Shown: positions 39,462-46,713 of the stretch, one piece after another
How positions within the stretch are numbered: the stretch's first letter is position 1
Layout: the number at the start of each line of letters is the position of its first letter
Assembly: GCF_001625015.1 (NCBI RefSeq)
Contig: NZ_LVWJ02000014.1
Location: 930,001-994,000 of the forward strand
Direction: 5' to 3'
From: Lewinella sp. 4G2
GTDB lineage: Bacteria; Bacteroidota; Bacteroidia; Chitinophagales; Saprospiraceae
DNA length: 64,000 bases
Program-made: the position numbers and the translations under genes
Notes under the pieces: model-generated
Database searches by the model: none
Told to the model about the DNA's origin: nothing
The model's input: the letters and a program-made list of their open reading frames with translations, nothing else

Positions 39462-40601
39462 GGCGTTGTTGCATGAAGATTTAAGACAAAGCTTGCGCTC
39501 ATAAAATATTTAATTAAGCATTTTTTAGTTGAGAAATCGGCATGCCATGGGCTGTCATATGATTGAGTGCTTTGATTTTAATTTTGTTTTCCTGCGTTTG
39601 AGTTTCAAGTGATCGAGAGTAGTGGGTTGGACCAAAGATGGTTTTATAACGGTACATCGCCGTCTCAGATAAACTTCGTTGGTGGTAATCGGCTTCTTTT
39701 TTCCATTCTGCCCTTCCGACTTCTTCTATGCGTTTAATAAATTGATTGCGAGGATAGTCATCGGCATCACCCGGTTCCTCCCAATACCATTTCACCGCGC
39801 CTCTCTGAGGTGGAATGACAGGCCAAATATCTCGCTCCAATAAACCATCGTAGCAACTCTGTGCATCATAAGCACCATCAAGGTAGACCTCATCGATTTC
39901 GGCTTCGACCTGATCGAGAAGATCATTTACCTGAGATTCATCGCTCTCGGAGTTAGTCGTCGTGATATGGCAATGAATAAAGCCAGTGCAAGGATCAACA
40001 CCCAAATGAAGTTTACGCCAGGTACGACGCTTGCTCCATCCGTGCTTGCGGCATTTCCACTCGCCTTCACCGTAAACCTTGACTCCCGTCGAGTCTATCG
40101 CAATCGTGATCGGGCCGCTAGCTGGAATCGCAAAAGGACTAATGTTGAGAGTGCGAAAACGGCGGTTAACCTGTGTAAAACTTGGTACTTTCAGGTGCGC
40201 TAGGTCCATGAGTTGAAGCAGACCCACGGTAAAACCACGAGACTGTCGATAGGGTAACCGAAAAATAGTCTTGATCATCATAATGGCCTCGATACAGGTA
40301 TCACTATAAGTTTCTTGAGCACCTCTCTGGGCTGGCGAGTCACTATACCAATTTTGGGTGACCGACTCGTCAATAATAAACGTGATGTTACCACGATTTT
40401 CCAGGGCTTTGTTGTACTCCGCCCAGTTGACTACCCGGTAATCCTGCTTATCTTTTACTTCAAATCGCTCGTCCTTCTTTATCTTTGACATGGGCTGGAA
40501 ATCTATTGATTTAGTTGTCGTAAACCAAAGATATGGGCTCCAGCCCAAATTTATACTAGCCGTTTATGAGGGGAATCAGGCCCGATTCATGCAACAACGC
40601 C
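39462..40601 (-). mobile_element. IS5-family (IS903-group-like) insertion sequence, intact
   Basis: 1140 bp. Left end GGCGTTGTTGCATGAAGA (from 39462) and right end, on the other strand, GGCGTTGTTGCATGAATC (from 40601) are perfect inverted repeats over 16 bases and resemble the GGCTTTGTTG ends of IS903. The 9-bp target duplication GTATTCAAA flanks it exactly (39453-39461 and 40602-40610), the length expected for the IS903 group. One transposase gene is inside. Intact ends, duplication and ORF point to recent insertion. Confidence 0.93.
39514..40491 (-). CDS. IS5-family transposase (DDE)
   Basis: About 325 residues from the ATG at 40491 (an upstream alternative at 40548 adds 19). The N-terminal DUF4372/IS5-like part contains TYSDTCIEAIMMIKTIFRLPYRQSRGF. 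The DDE triad is D in ITIAIDSTGVKVYGEG, D in DEVYLDGAYDAQS and E in HQRSLSETAMYRYK; KLHLGVD is a family block. A TATCTTTG box (40526-40533, minus strand) inside the IS could be its promoter. No frame damage is seen. Confidence 0.92.
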   Translation of the reverse strand: MSKIKKDERFEVKDKQDYRVVNWAEYNKALENRGNITFIIDESVTQNWYSDSPAQRGAQETYSDTCIEAIMMIKTIFRLPYRQSRGFTVGLLQLMDLAHLKVPSFTQVNRRFRTLNISPFAIPASGPITIAIDSTGVKVYGEGEWKCRKHGWSKRRTWRKLHLGVDPCTGFIHCHITTTNSESDESQVNDLLDQVEAEIDEVYLDGAYDAQSCYDGLLERDIWPVIPPQRGAVKWYWEEPGDADDYPRNQFIKRIEEVGRAEWKKEADYHQRSLSETAMYRYKTIFGPTHYSRSLETQTQENKIKIKALNHMTAHGMPISQLKNA

Positions 40602-40974
40602 GTATTCAAACTCAGTTTGAATCGTTTCTTATTATGATAGACGTAGTAGCTTTTGAGGGTTATTGACACTAAGTAAATTAGTACAATCAGTATGAGCCAG
40701 ATGGGTTTTTGATAAAGGCCCGATAAAACAAGCAATACCATTAACCCAATACTGATGTACTTTGCTCGTGGATGAAGTAATAGTGACATGGGCTTTGTTT
40801 TACCTGCTGGTATCCAAGATAGTTATTGCCTACTTAAACGTCAAATTCACGTAGGTACTCTATTTTTAAGCTGTGATAGTGAAGATGTACGAGTCATCCG
40901 GCTAGTTATAGACTCGATGACTAGCTTAATTCGTGCATGAACTCCTACTATCTTCCCCACCCAACCCCACCCCC

Positions 40975-41484
40975 ATGCAAAGAGTACTCATCATCGGTTG
41001 TTGCGGAGCGGGGAAATCCACCTTTGCCCGGAAGTTGGCGGACGCCACCGGCCTACCCCTCATCCACCTCGACCAAGCCTACTGGCAGCCCGACTGGACG
41101 GAACCGCCCAAAGCAGAATGGGAAGCTAAGGTGACGGAACTCGTTGCGCGCGACGCCTGGATCATGGACGGCAACTACGCTGGGTCGCTATCCTTGCGTC
41201 TTCCCCGCGCCGATACGGTAATTTACCTGGACTACCCCACGGCGAAATGCCTCTGGCGCGTCGTTAAGCGCGTGACGAAGTACCACGGGCAGCAACGCCC
41301 GGACATGCCCCCCGGCTGCCACGAACGCTTTGACTGGGAGTTCTTCCACTACGTCGCCACCTTCAACCTGACGCGCCGGCGGTTGATCCATGAGCATTTG
41401 GCGAGCTTGGGGCCGGGGCAGCGGGTGTTTCGGTTTACGCGGGATGGGGAGGGGGATGAGTTTTTGTTGGGGGTGGTTAATTGA
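40975..41484 (+). CDS. P-loop NTPase of the FlaR/topology-modulation type
   Basis: About 169 residues from the ATG at 40975. The Walker A is VLIIGCCGAGKSTFARKLA. The family pattern follows: GLPLIHLDQAYWQPDW (ligand-binding HLD), WIMDGNYAGSLSLRLPRADTVIYLD and RRVxxR-like WRVVKRVTKY. It resembles adenylate-kinase-like proteins annotated as topology modulation proteins; the true substrate is unsettled. It is GC-rich and on the plus strand, unlike the small minus-strand genes around it. Confidence 0.8.
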   Translation: MQRVLIIGCCGAGKSTFARKLADATGLPLIHLDQAYWQPDWTEPPKAEWEAKVTELVARDAWIMDGNYAGSLSLRLPRADTVIYLDYPTAKCLWRVVKRVTKYHGQQRPDMPPGCHERFDWEFFHYVATFNLTRRRLIHEHLASLGPGQRVFRFTRDGEGDEFLLGVVN

Positions 41485-41527
41485 AATGAGTGATATTTTA
41501 TGTTATTTCAGCAAAAACTGAATGTCA

Positions 41528-41857
41528 TCATTTCTTGAATGAGCCTTCCCCACCGACTTCGGTCCTAATCGAGTTCATCACATCCTGGTATATCGAAAGT
41601 ATAATCAAAACTACGCCAGACATATAGGTCTCGAGCAAAATGAAAAGTAAAGCAAGAATCTTAATCAACGTGATTAACCTCGTGAATTTAGTCCAATCGA
41701 GAACAAAAGCTACGGTCAGCAAAGCCATCAAGACGTAGCCAAAGTAGAGAGAAAGGTTTAAAGAGAGTTGCCAATAGACTTCTGAGAAGCTTATAACATT
41801 GATTAGGATGCCATAAGCCAATAGGATGATGATGTACTTGCTGGAAAGCGTATGCAT
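41528..41857 (-). CDS. Small membrane protein, hypothetical
   Basis: About 109 residues from the ATG at 41857 (41887 is possible). Three predicted helices (YIIILLAYGILINVISF; SLYFGYVLMALLTVAFVL; LIKILALLFILLETYMSGVVLIIL). AT-rich; no family recognised. Same strand and style as the other small membrane proteins of the cluster. Confidence 0.55.
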   Translation of the reverse strand: MHTLSSKYIIILLAYGILINVISFSEVYWQLSLNLSLYFGYVLMALLTVAFVLDWTKFTRLITLIKILALLFILLETYMSGVVLIILSIYQDVMNSIRTEVGGEGSFKK

Positions 41858-42001
41858 ATAGGTTTTAGATGGAAGATACTGAAGCAAATGATACTGGCGG
41901 TATTTGCGAATTAAAGCCTTTGGATGTAAGCGTAAGAATCATAAAGTAGATCGACGATAGGAGGCGTAACTGTAAGGAAAGAATTTGGCTCGAAAAGCCT
42001 A

Positions 42002-42433
42002 CTAATCCTGATTCGTAGATGAACTCCACTTTATCACTCTCAACTTTACGGCCAAGAACGTAGAGCCAACAAGTAGCGCGATAAATACAGTAGAGAAGGT
42101 ATAGAGGCCATATGACTTCACCCCCTCGATCTCAACTTTAGCTAAATTTAGGGTGCTGCTTCTGATTGGGATGATACCGTAGGCCTTTAACGTCTCTTTG
42201 TCCTTTGTGTAAGGCAGGTTCATCTTTACCGTAACGGAGTCTTGTAGATGGGTTCTGTATTTGACGTAAACATCGTCTCGCTCCCATTTTACGATGCGGC
42301 CTTGAGTTTCAAACGCCGTTGCTTTTAAAGCGATGAGGTAGGCTAAGTTGCCTCCAATGATTATAGTTGCGAATAGTAGAATGTAGAATGATATTTTCTT
42401 GAGGTGTGATGGATCTGAATTTTGATTAAGCAT
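42002..42433 (-). CDS. DUF3592-like two-helix membrane protein
   Basis: 143 residues. Helix 1 (about 14-36) and helix 2 (about 110-130) flank a beta-rich soluble part with GRIVKWERDDVYVKYRTHLQDSV and NLPYTKDKETLKAYG. This arrangement resembles DUF3592 proteins, which have no known function. It shares topology with the next gene upstream (42593-43108). Confidence 0.6.
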   Translation of the reverse strand: MLNQNSDPSHLKKISFYILLFATIIIGGNLAYLIALKATAFETQGRIVKWERDDVYVKYRTHLQDSVTVKMNLPYTKDKETLKAYGIIPIRSSTLNLAKVEIEGVKSYGLYTFSTVFIALLVGSTFLAVKLRVIKWSSSTNQD

Positions 42434-42592
42434 TGGTTTTGTTGGTTAGGTAGGTGCGTTTGGTAATCTGGATGTAGAGGGGTTTGGCTTAGGTTTAGGT
42501 GACAAAATTTCTAATTTGAGTTGATGGGCGGTAACGCATCATACGTTAATCGAATATAAACTTTTGCTAATCACAATCTTGAAATTGTAACA

Positions 42593-43108
42593 TCAAAAAC
42601 ACGGCTTACAAGTTAAATAACTAATCCTTGGATCGCTCAATTTAACCCACACCATGGATGGCTTTGTAGAAAAGCAGGAGTCACGCGCTGCGTAGTGAAA
42701 CCTTTTAAATTCCTGACCTTGATAATTAAAATTGAACCTTGCTAGCTGAGAACTCCCAGTGCTCAGAAATTGAATTTTAGTTGCGCACGCTTGAGTAAAC
42801 CTAGATGTATCGTACATCGGCAGGTGAAAATCAATGATGCTATTTTGTGGATCATTCGGATCCATAAACACCGTATATTTTTCTCCATCAATCAAGCTTC
42901 TCATTTGCTTTCCAGTTGTTTTCGTATATTTTTTGCCTCGAAAAGTAAAGGTATACTTAGTGCCTTTTGCTATTTTTTGCACTTGCCCGGTGACGGGGGC
43001 ATTAATGGAATGTAAGTACTCGTATCGCTCTTGGGTGCTCTTCATTCGGTACTGAAATATCCCAATAATAATCAATGTAACTATGACCAGAGAAAATAGC
43101 TCTTTCAT
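42593..43108 (-). CDS. DUF3592-like protein, hypothetical
   Basis: 171 residues. One N-terminal helix (MKELFSLVIVTLIIIGIFQY), then a soluble domain with VTGQVQKIAKGTKYTFTFRG and GEKYTVFMDPNDPQNSIIDF, a DUF3592-type pattern. Four cysteines in the C-terminal half (QACATK, DSCFST, LTCKPCF). No second helix is evident. AT-rich. Function unknown. Confidence 0.55.
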   Translation of the reverse strand: MKELFSLVIVTLIIIGIFQYRMKSTQERYEYLHSINAPVTGQVQKIAKGTKYTFTFRGKKYTKTTGKQMRSLIDGEKYTVFMDPNDPQNSIIDFHLPMYDTSRFTQACATKIQFLSTGSSQLARFNFNYQGQEFKRFHYAARDSCFSTKPSMVWVKLSDPRISYLTCKPCF

Positions 43109-43497
43109 TAATCAATATTGTTTTGGGATTTGAACCAATTTTAGCGCTGTTTTTCGAGGGTTTCAATAATACCCCAGCACCCTGTTGAGTGTTTTAACAT
43201 CACTCTTTCTTCTACTATTGATGTTGGCTCAACTTTCTATTGGCATTAATCTCCTACATTATACGGTAAACTCTTGTGATATACTATCCCGCCGTCGGTA
43301 TTGCTTGTTTAGGGTGAAGTTGGCCTGACAAGGTTCCTATATGTACACTGGTGCCGAAATGGGCTTGGATCGAGTTCTCGTAGGCTTGCCTAATCTAGCT
43401 CTTTATCCTTGGTGACAGCTCCGCAATCGCCTACGTTGGCGGGGATTTCTGCTAAGCGGGATTACCCGAAAGCGTAGCTATATACGCTCATGTAAAC
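43109..43497. other. Intergenic region with a relic of the gene at 43896-44417
   Basis: The segment at about 43285-43390 aligns by eye to 44055-44150 inside the next conserved gene: both hold AGGGTGA, GTT, GGTTCC and ATATGTACACTGG followed by GAAATGGGCT or GCAATGGGCT. Stops and base changes show it is non-functional. The rest of the gap contains no gene. Confidence 0.6.
43285..43390 (-). pseudogene. Decayed fragment related to the 173-residue hypothetical protein
   Basis: Shares long near-identical words, such as TATGTACACTGG, with the coding part of 43896-44417 that reads G-P-V-Y-I-L-E-P-C-Q-G-N. Alignment extends for about 100 bases with scattered substitutions. An old tandem duplication that has decayed is the simplest explanation. 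Confidence 0.6.
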
Positions 43498-43875
43498 TTA
43501 AACACCATCATACCAATCGAAAAACGTATTGATCATCCTTGCCCTGATAGGAAATAGCAAAACCATGAGTATTGCAAAACTAACAAGTTCAAGCCCCACA
43601 TATTCACTACCCAGGTATAGTGTACTTGTGATTGGGAATACACGTATCAAGGCAAACGTTGACAATGCGTACAAAATTAAAAGACACATATAAGAATACT
43701 TATAACTCCTGAAATACAAAGCGATAGCTGCTATGGTCAAAGACAATGAGATGGCATAAAACGAGTGTTCAATTATGTAAATCGATAGCTGCCCTATGGC
43801 CGCAAGCAACAAGCAAACCACAAGTACGATAAAACCTTTGGGTCTTTTTTGAAGAAATGCTGAGGTCATGTTCAA
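43498..43875 (-). CDS. Small four-helix membrane protein, hypothetical
   Basis: 125 residues, four predicted helices (FIVLVVCLLLAAIGQLSIYI; YAISLSLTIAAIALYF; YMCLLILYALSTFALI; VSFAILMVLLF). AT-rich, no family recognised. Its size, topology and strand match the IS-disrupted gene and others of this cluster. Confidence 0.58.
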   Translation of the reverse strand: MNMTSAFLQKRPKGFIVLVVCLLLAAIGQLSIYIIEHSFYAISLSLTIAAIALYFRSYKYSYMCLLILYALSTFALIRVFPITSTLYLGSEYVGLELVSFAILMVLLFPIRARMINTFFDWYDGV

Positions 43876-43895
43876 CTTTGGCTCTTGTTAATTAT

Positions 43896-44417
43896 CTAAC
43901 ATTCTGATCTTAAATTTACACTATAGTTTAGGTATTTGAATTGTACATAATTGAGAGCTTGGCTTAGGTCAAGGTACCAAGTAGTTTCCGGGACGGTGGG
44001 CGTGCGGGAAAGTTTGTCGTGTAGGCTGGCGGAGGGGAGGGGTTGGCGGTTTACGGTGCCGCCGTCCTGGCTGCTGATTTTTAGGGTGAGGTTGCCTTGG
44101 CAGGGTTCCAATATGTACACTGGACCCGCAATGGGCTGGGGTTGCCGGACGATATACTGCAGACTTACTGAGTTGTCGACGTACTGAAATTTGGCCTCTT
44201 GGGTGAAGCGGGGTACCGGCCGTTCGGCTCGGTGCCGTAGTGCAATGACCTCCTCTACCACGGCCTGGAAGGCGGCGTTGAACTGGCGGTTGGTGGGGGT
44301 TAGTGATAGATCAGCGAAGATGAAACCGCGGCGTTTTAGCTTGGCTTCGAGTTCGGGGTAATTATCGCGAAGGGCGGCGGGGTCCAGGTTGAGTTCCAGC
44401 GGCTGATTCTCCGGCAT
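43896..44417 (-). CDS. Hypothetical protein, probably 5'-truncated
   Basis: 173 residues from the first ATG. Internal segments: LDPAALRDNYPELEAKLKRR, VEEVIALRHRAERPVPRF and GPVYILEPCQGNLTLKISSQ. The frame stays open upstream to a stop near 44497 and reads convincingly as protein (S-D-W-S-S-Y-N-L-R-D-G-D-V-V-Q-P-A-N-L), but contains no ATG, GTG or TTG. The real N-terminus was therefore probably lost by rearrangement near 44.5 kb. Family not recognised. A relic of the same gene lies at 43285-43390. Confidence 0.5.
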   Translation of the reverse strand: MPENQPLELNLDPAALRDNYPELEAKLKRRGFIFADLSLTPTNRQFNAAFQAVVEEVIALRHRAERPVPRFTQEAKFQYVDNSVSLQYIVRQPQPIAGPVYILEPCQGNLTLKISSQDGGTVNRQPLPSASLHDKLSRTPTVPETTWYLDLSQALNYVQFKYLNYSVNLRSEC

Positions 44418-44893
44418 GAGGGTGAGTCGCAGGTTGGCGGGTTGGACTACGTCCCCGTCCCGTAAGTTGTAGCTGCTCCAGTCGCTAAGGAACGGCTACG
44501 ATCCGCCCCCCATAATAATTGCCTTACAACCACAGGTCAGCGTGTGGTAAGCCTATTAAGATGACACCTCCTTACTTGACACCGTCTGGCACCAATTGCT
44601 TGCTTAGGCCCAACGTAGAGTCCCCGAAGGGCAGATTTTGCGAAAATGACTAGTCCATTTATATTTGTAAGCTCATTTAGTACGCGTTTGTCACAAGTGG
44701 GGAAGCCGTACGGAATGAGGGTGGCAAGTGCTTCGACAAGGGTCAAAGTGTTCAAACCTCTAGTTTGTTATAGTTAGATATGGCATCACATATTGACGAG
44801 GCCAAAAGTGTTTATTGAAGTCAATTAATCAAATAACGTTGCGTCATTTTTATTTGGCCCGATCATTAACATTAAATAGACAAAAATAGTAAT
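44418..44893. other. Intergenic region, no confident gene
   Basis: Holds the orphaned 5' codons of the preceding gene (to about 44497) and an inverted repeat at about 44523-44551 (CTTACAACCACA/TGTGGTAAG). A weak 72-codon minus-strand ORF (44537-44755) has no recognisable feature. The right end is AT-rich and leads to the LRR-like gene. Confidence 0.45.
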
Positions 44894-46117
44894 ATGCACT
44901 GCATCAAAAATACCCTGACAATCATTTGCGCTCTAGTTGCATTTCTGCTGCTGGCTCCACTTCACGGTCAGGACTGTCCTACGGGAATTATAAGGTTTAC
45001 ATCTCAAGCGGAGATCGATCAGTTTTTGATTGATTTCCCTACCTGTACCGAACTAGATGGTATCGATATCCGACCTACCTCTCCGGGTAGTAGCGAAATC
45101 GATGTTACGAACCTTGAAGGACTTTCAAACATTTCAATCGTTAACGGAGAACTAAGTGTAAATGCAAAAAATTTAACTGGATTCACTGGTTTAAGAAATC
45201 TTACCAGGGTTGGCGGCTCTTTTGGTTTGTATGGATTCGGTTTCCCTTCATATACTTCTTTAGAAGGCTTGGAAAACCTGTCCTTTATTGGAGGTGATTT
45301 GAATCTGAATTCTAGCGGAGCTAGTAGGCTGGAAACCTTGGCTGGCCTGGAAAATTTACAAACGCTGAATGGTACTCTCAGAATCAGCAGCGATAGACTG
45401 AGAGAAATATCAGCCTTAAGCCAGTTGTCTGAGGTAGGAGGATTACAACTAAGTTTCCTTGATGAACTAGTCAGTTTGGAAGGATTACATAACATTACTA
45501 GAGTAAATGGAAATGTATCCATTGCGATTGGACGAAAACTCATTGGTCTTAATGGACTCCGGGGGCTTACTGTTGTTGATGGTGACTTTAGACTCAATAA
45601 TCTTGCCCTGGTAACTAGTTTGTCAGGCCTTGAGAACCTTTCTTCAATAGCCGGGAAGTTGACTATTGACTTTCTAGTTCAAATTGAAGATCTTGATGAG
45701 TTAAGTGCTTTAAACGTTCTGGGCGGTGATCTCACCATTACGAGAAATTCTCAACTTGGCTCGATCTCGGCCCTGGAGAAATTAAACTTAAATTCAATCA
45801 GTTTGATCAGAATTGAAGATAATCCGAATTTGGAGGAGTGCGCAATAGCCTCCGTCTGTTCTTATCTGTCAACGGATGGCTCTTCAATTCTCCTGGAAAA
45901 CAATGGCCAGGGCTGTAATACTCGGCAAGAACTAGACGATGCATGTGCCTCATTAAACAGAGTCTATATTGGAAATGTGCCCTACAGGACGATAACTGAT
46001 GCCTTTGATGCTGCTCAAGATGGAGATGAAATTATCGTAACTTCCGGGGCATATAACGAGAACATTAATCTTCAAGGAAAATCAATTACTATTAAAATTG
46101 GCGTGGCCCCTGAGTAG
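44894..46117 (+). CDS. Secreted receptor-L/LRR-like repeat protein
   Basis: 407 residues, signal peptide ending LLLAPLHGQ. Residues ~55-310 are repeats of about 24 residues of the form LEGLENLSFIGGDLNLNSS and LSGLENLSSIAGKLTIDF, matching receptor-L-domain-like leucine-rich repeats used in binding surfaces. Two cysteine-bearing caps follow (ECAIASVCSYL; GCNTRQELDDAC). The C-terminus (RTITDAFDAAQDGDEIIVT, SGAYNENINLQGKSITIKI, GVAPE) is a beta-helix first rung closely resembling the end of the protein at 29311-30894. No T9SS domain. AT-rich compared with neighbours. Confidence 0.75.
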   Translation: MHCIKNTLTIICALVAFLLLAPLHGQDCPTGIIRFTSQAEIDQFLIDFPTCTELDGIDIRPTSPGSSEIDVTNLEGLSNISIVNGELSVNAKNLTGFTGLRNLTRVGGSFGLYGFGFPSYTSLEGLENLSFIGGDLNLNSSGASRLETLAGLENLQTLNGTLRISSDRLREISALSQLSEVGGLQLSFLDELVSLEGLHNITRVNGNVSIAIGRKLIGLNGLRGLTVVDGDFRLNNLALVTSLSGLENLSSIAGKLTIDFLVQIEDLDELSALNVLGGDLTITRNSQLGSISALEKLNLNSISLIRIEDNPNLEECAIASVCSYLSTDGSSILLENNGQGCNTRQELDDACASLNRVYIGNVPYRTITDAFDAAQDGDEIIVTSGAYNENINLQGKSITIKIGVAPE

Positions 46118-46162
46118 GGCTTTCGATTTTCACGAATTACAAATTAAGACTACCCCCCACCA

Positions 46163-46395
46163 CTAGACAAACAATTCCAAATACTCCCGAAAGGCGTACC
46201 GCTTGGCACGTTGCCGCGTGGGGATATCTTCCAGGATACCTACGGACTCGAGGTCATAGATATCTTGGCAGTGGCCATCGTACCGTCAATCATTTCACTG
46301 ACGTTTTTGGCACTGACGACCGGTTGCTGAAAGAGTTTTGTAATCAATCGCTGCGCATTGTCCCGGCGGCCACCTAACGAGCTGATCCGGTAGGA
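46163..46395 (-). pseudogene. Fic-family protein, C-terminal fragment with frameshift
   Basis: One frame reads DNAQRLITKLFQQPVVSAKN then VSEMIDGTMATA. A shifted frame then reads DIYDLESVGILEDIPTRQRA and KRYAFREYLELF before a stop at 46163. Together they match the winged-helix C-terminus of Fic-family proteins (L-F-x-Q-P-V-V-S-A-x-N ... G-I-L-E-x-x-T-x-x-x-R-x-x-x-Y-x-Y-R-E-Y-L). A 1-base loss near 46263-46267 explains the shift. No Fic core (HPFxxGNGR) is present upstream, so only the tail remains. Confidence 0.75.
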
Positions 46396-46509
46396 CCACG
46401 CAGTAGACGCGCAGCGCATCACCATGATAGGCCGGACCACGGAGTAGCTGCGAAGCAAACCAGGATTGACCAAAGGTCTATTCAGATCCCGGCCGAGGTA
46501 GCCAACATC

Positions 46510-46690
46510 GCATCTATCCCCCCCGCCCCACGAACGCAGCAAGCAAACAACAGCGGCAGCCAATCAAAAATCAACTATCGTCTACCGTCAATCGTCTATC
46601 CGTTCCCCACGAACGCAGTGAGCAAAGCCATGCGGTAGCCAAATCAGTCCTCGCTAATCGAGTATCGAGAATCGAGAATCTCTTACCTTC
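46510..46690. repeat. TCGA-rich tract with two reverse cores
   Basis: A clear core at 46602-46659 (CACGAACGCAGTGAGCAAAG, GCGGTAGCCAAATCAGTCCT) follows a degenerate copy at about 46527-46568 (CACGAACGCAGCAAGCAAAC, GGCAGCCAATCA). Around them are ATCGTCTACCGTCAATCGTC and ATCGAGTATCGAGAATCGAG words. It runs to within 25 bases of the BNR protein start. Confidence 0.75.
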
Positions 46691-46713
46691 CCCCCCAAAC
46701 CCATCCCACCCCA

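Larger units (their letters stand above)
39305..40789 (-). pseudogene. Small membrane protein gene split by an IS903-like element
   Basis: The 5' part (40789-40602) reads a membrane protein up to KKRFKLSLNT. The 3' part (39461-39305) continues VFNIALTTLFLFAAISLPDL to the end DMPDVEQLA. Removing the insertion and one copy of the 9-bp duplication restores one open frame of about 111 residues with about four hydrophobic helices. As it stands the 5' piece runs into the IS and stops early (IPLING). The intact protein would resemble its neighbours in size and topology. Confidence 0.85.

Noticed and set aside
44537-44755. 72-codon minus-strand ORF
   Set aside because: No signal, domain, start context or neighbour supports it; it lies in a rearranged region.
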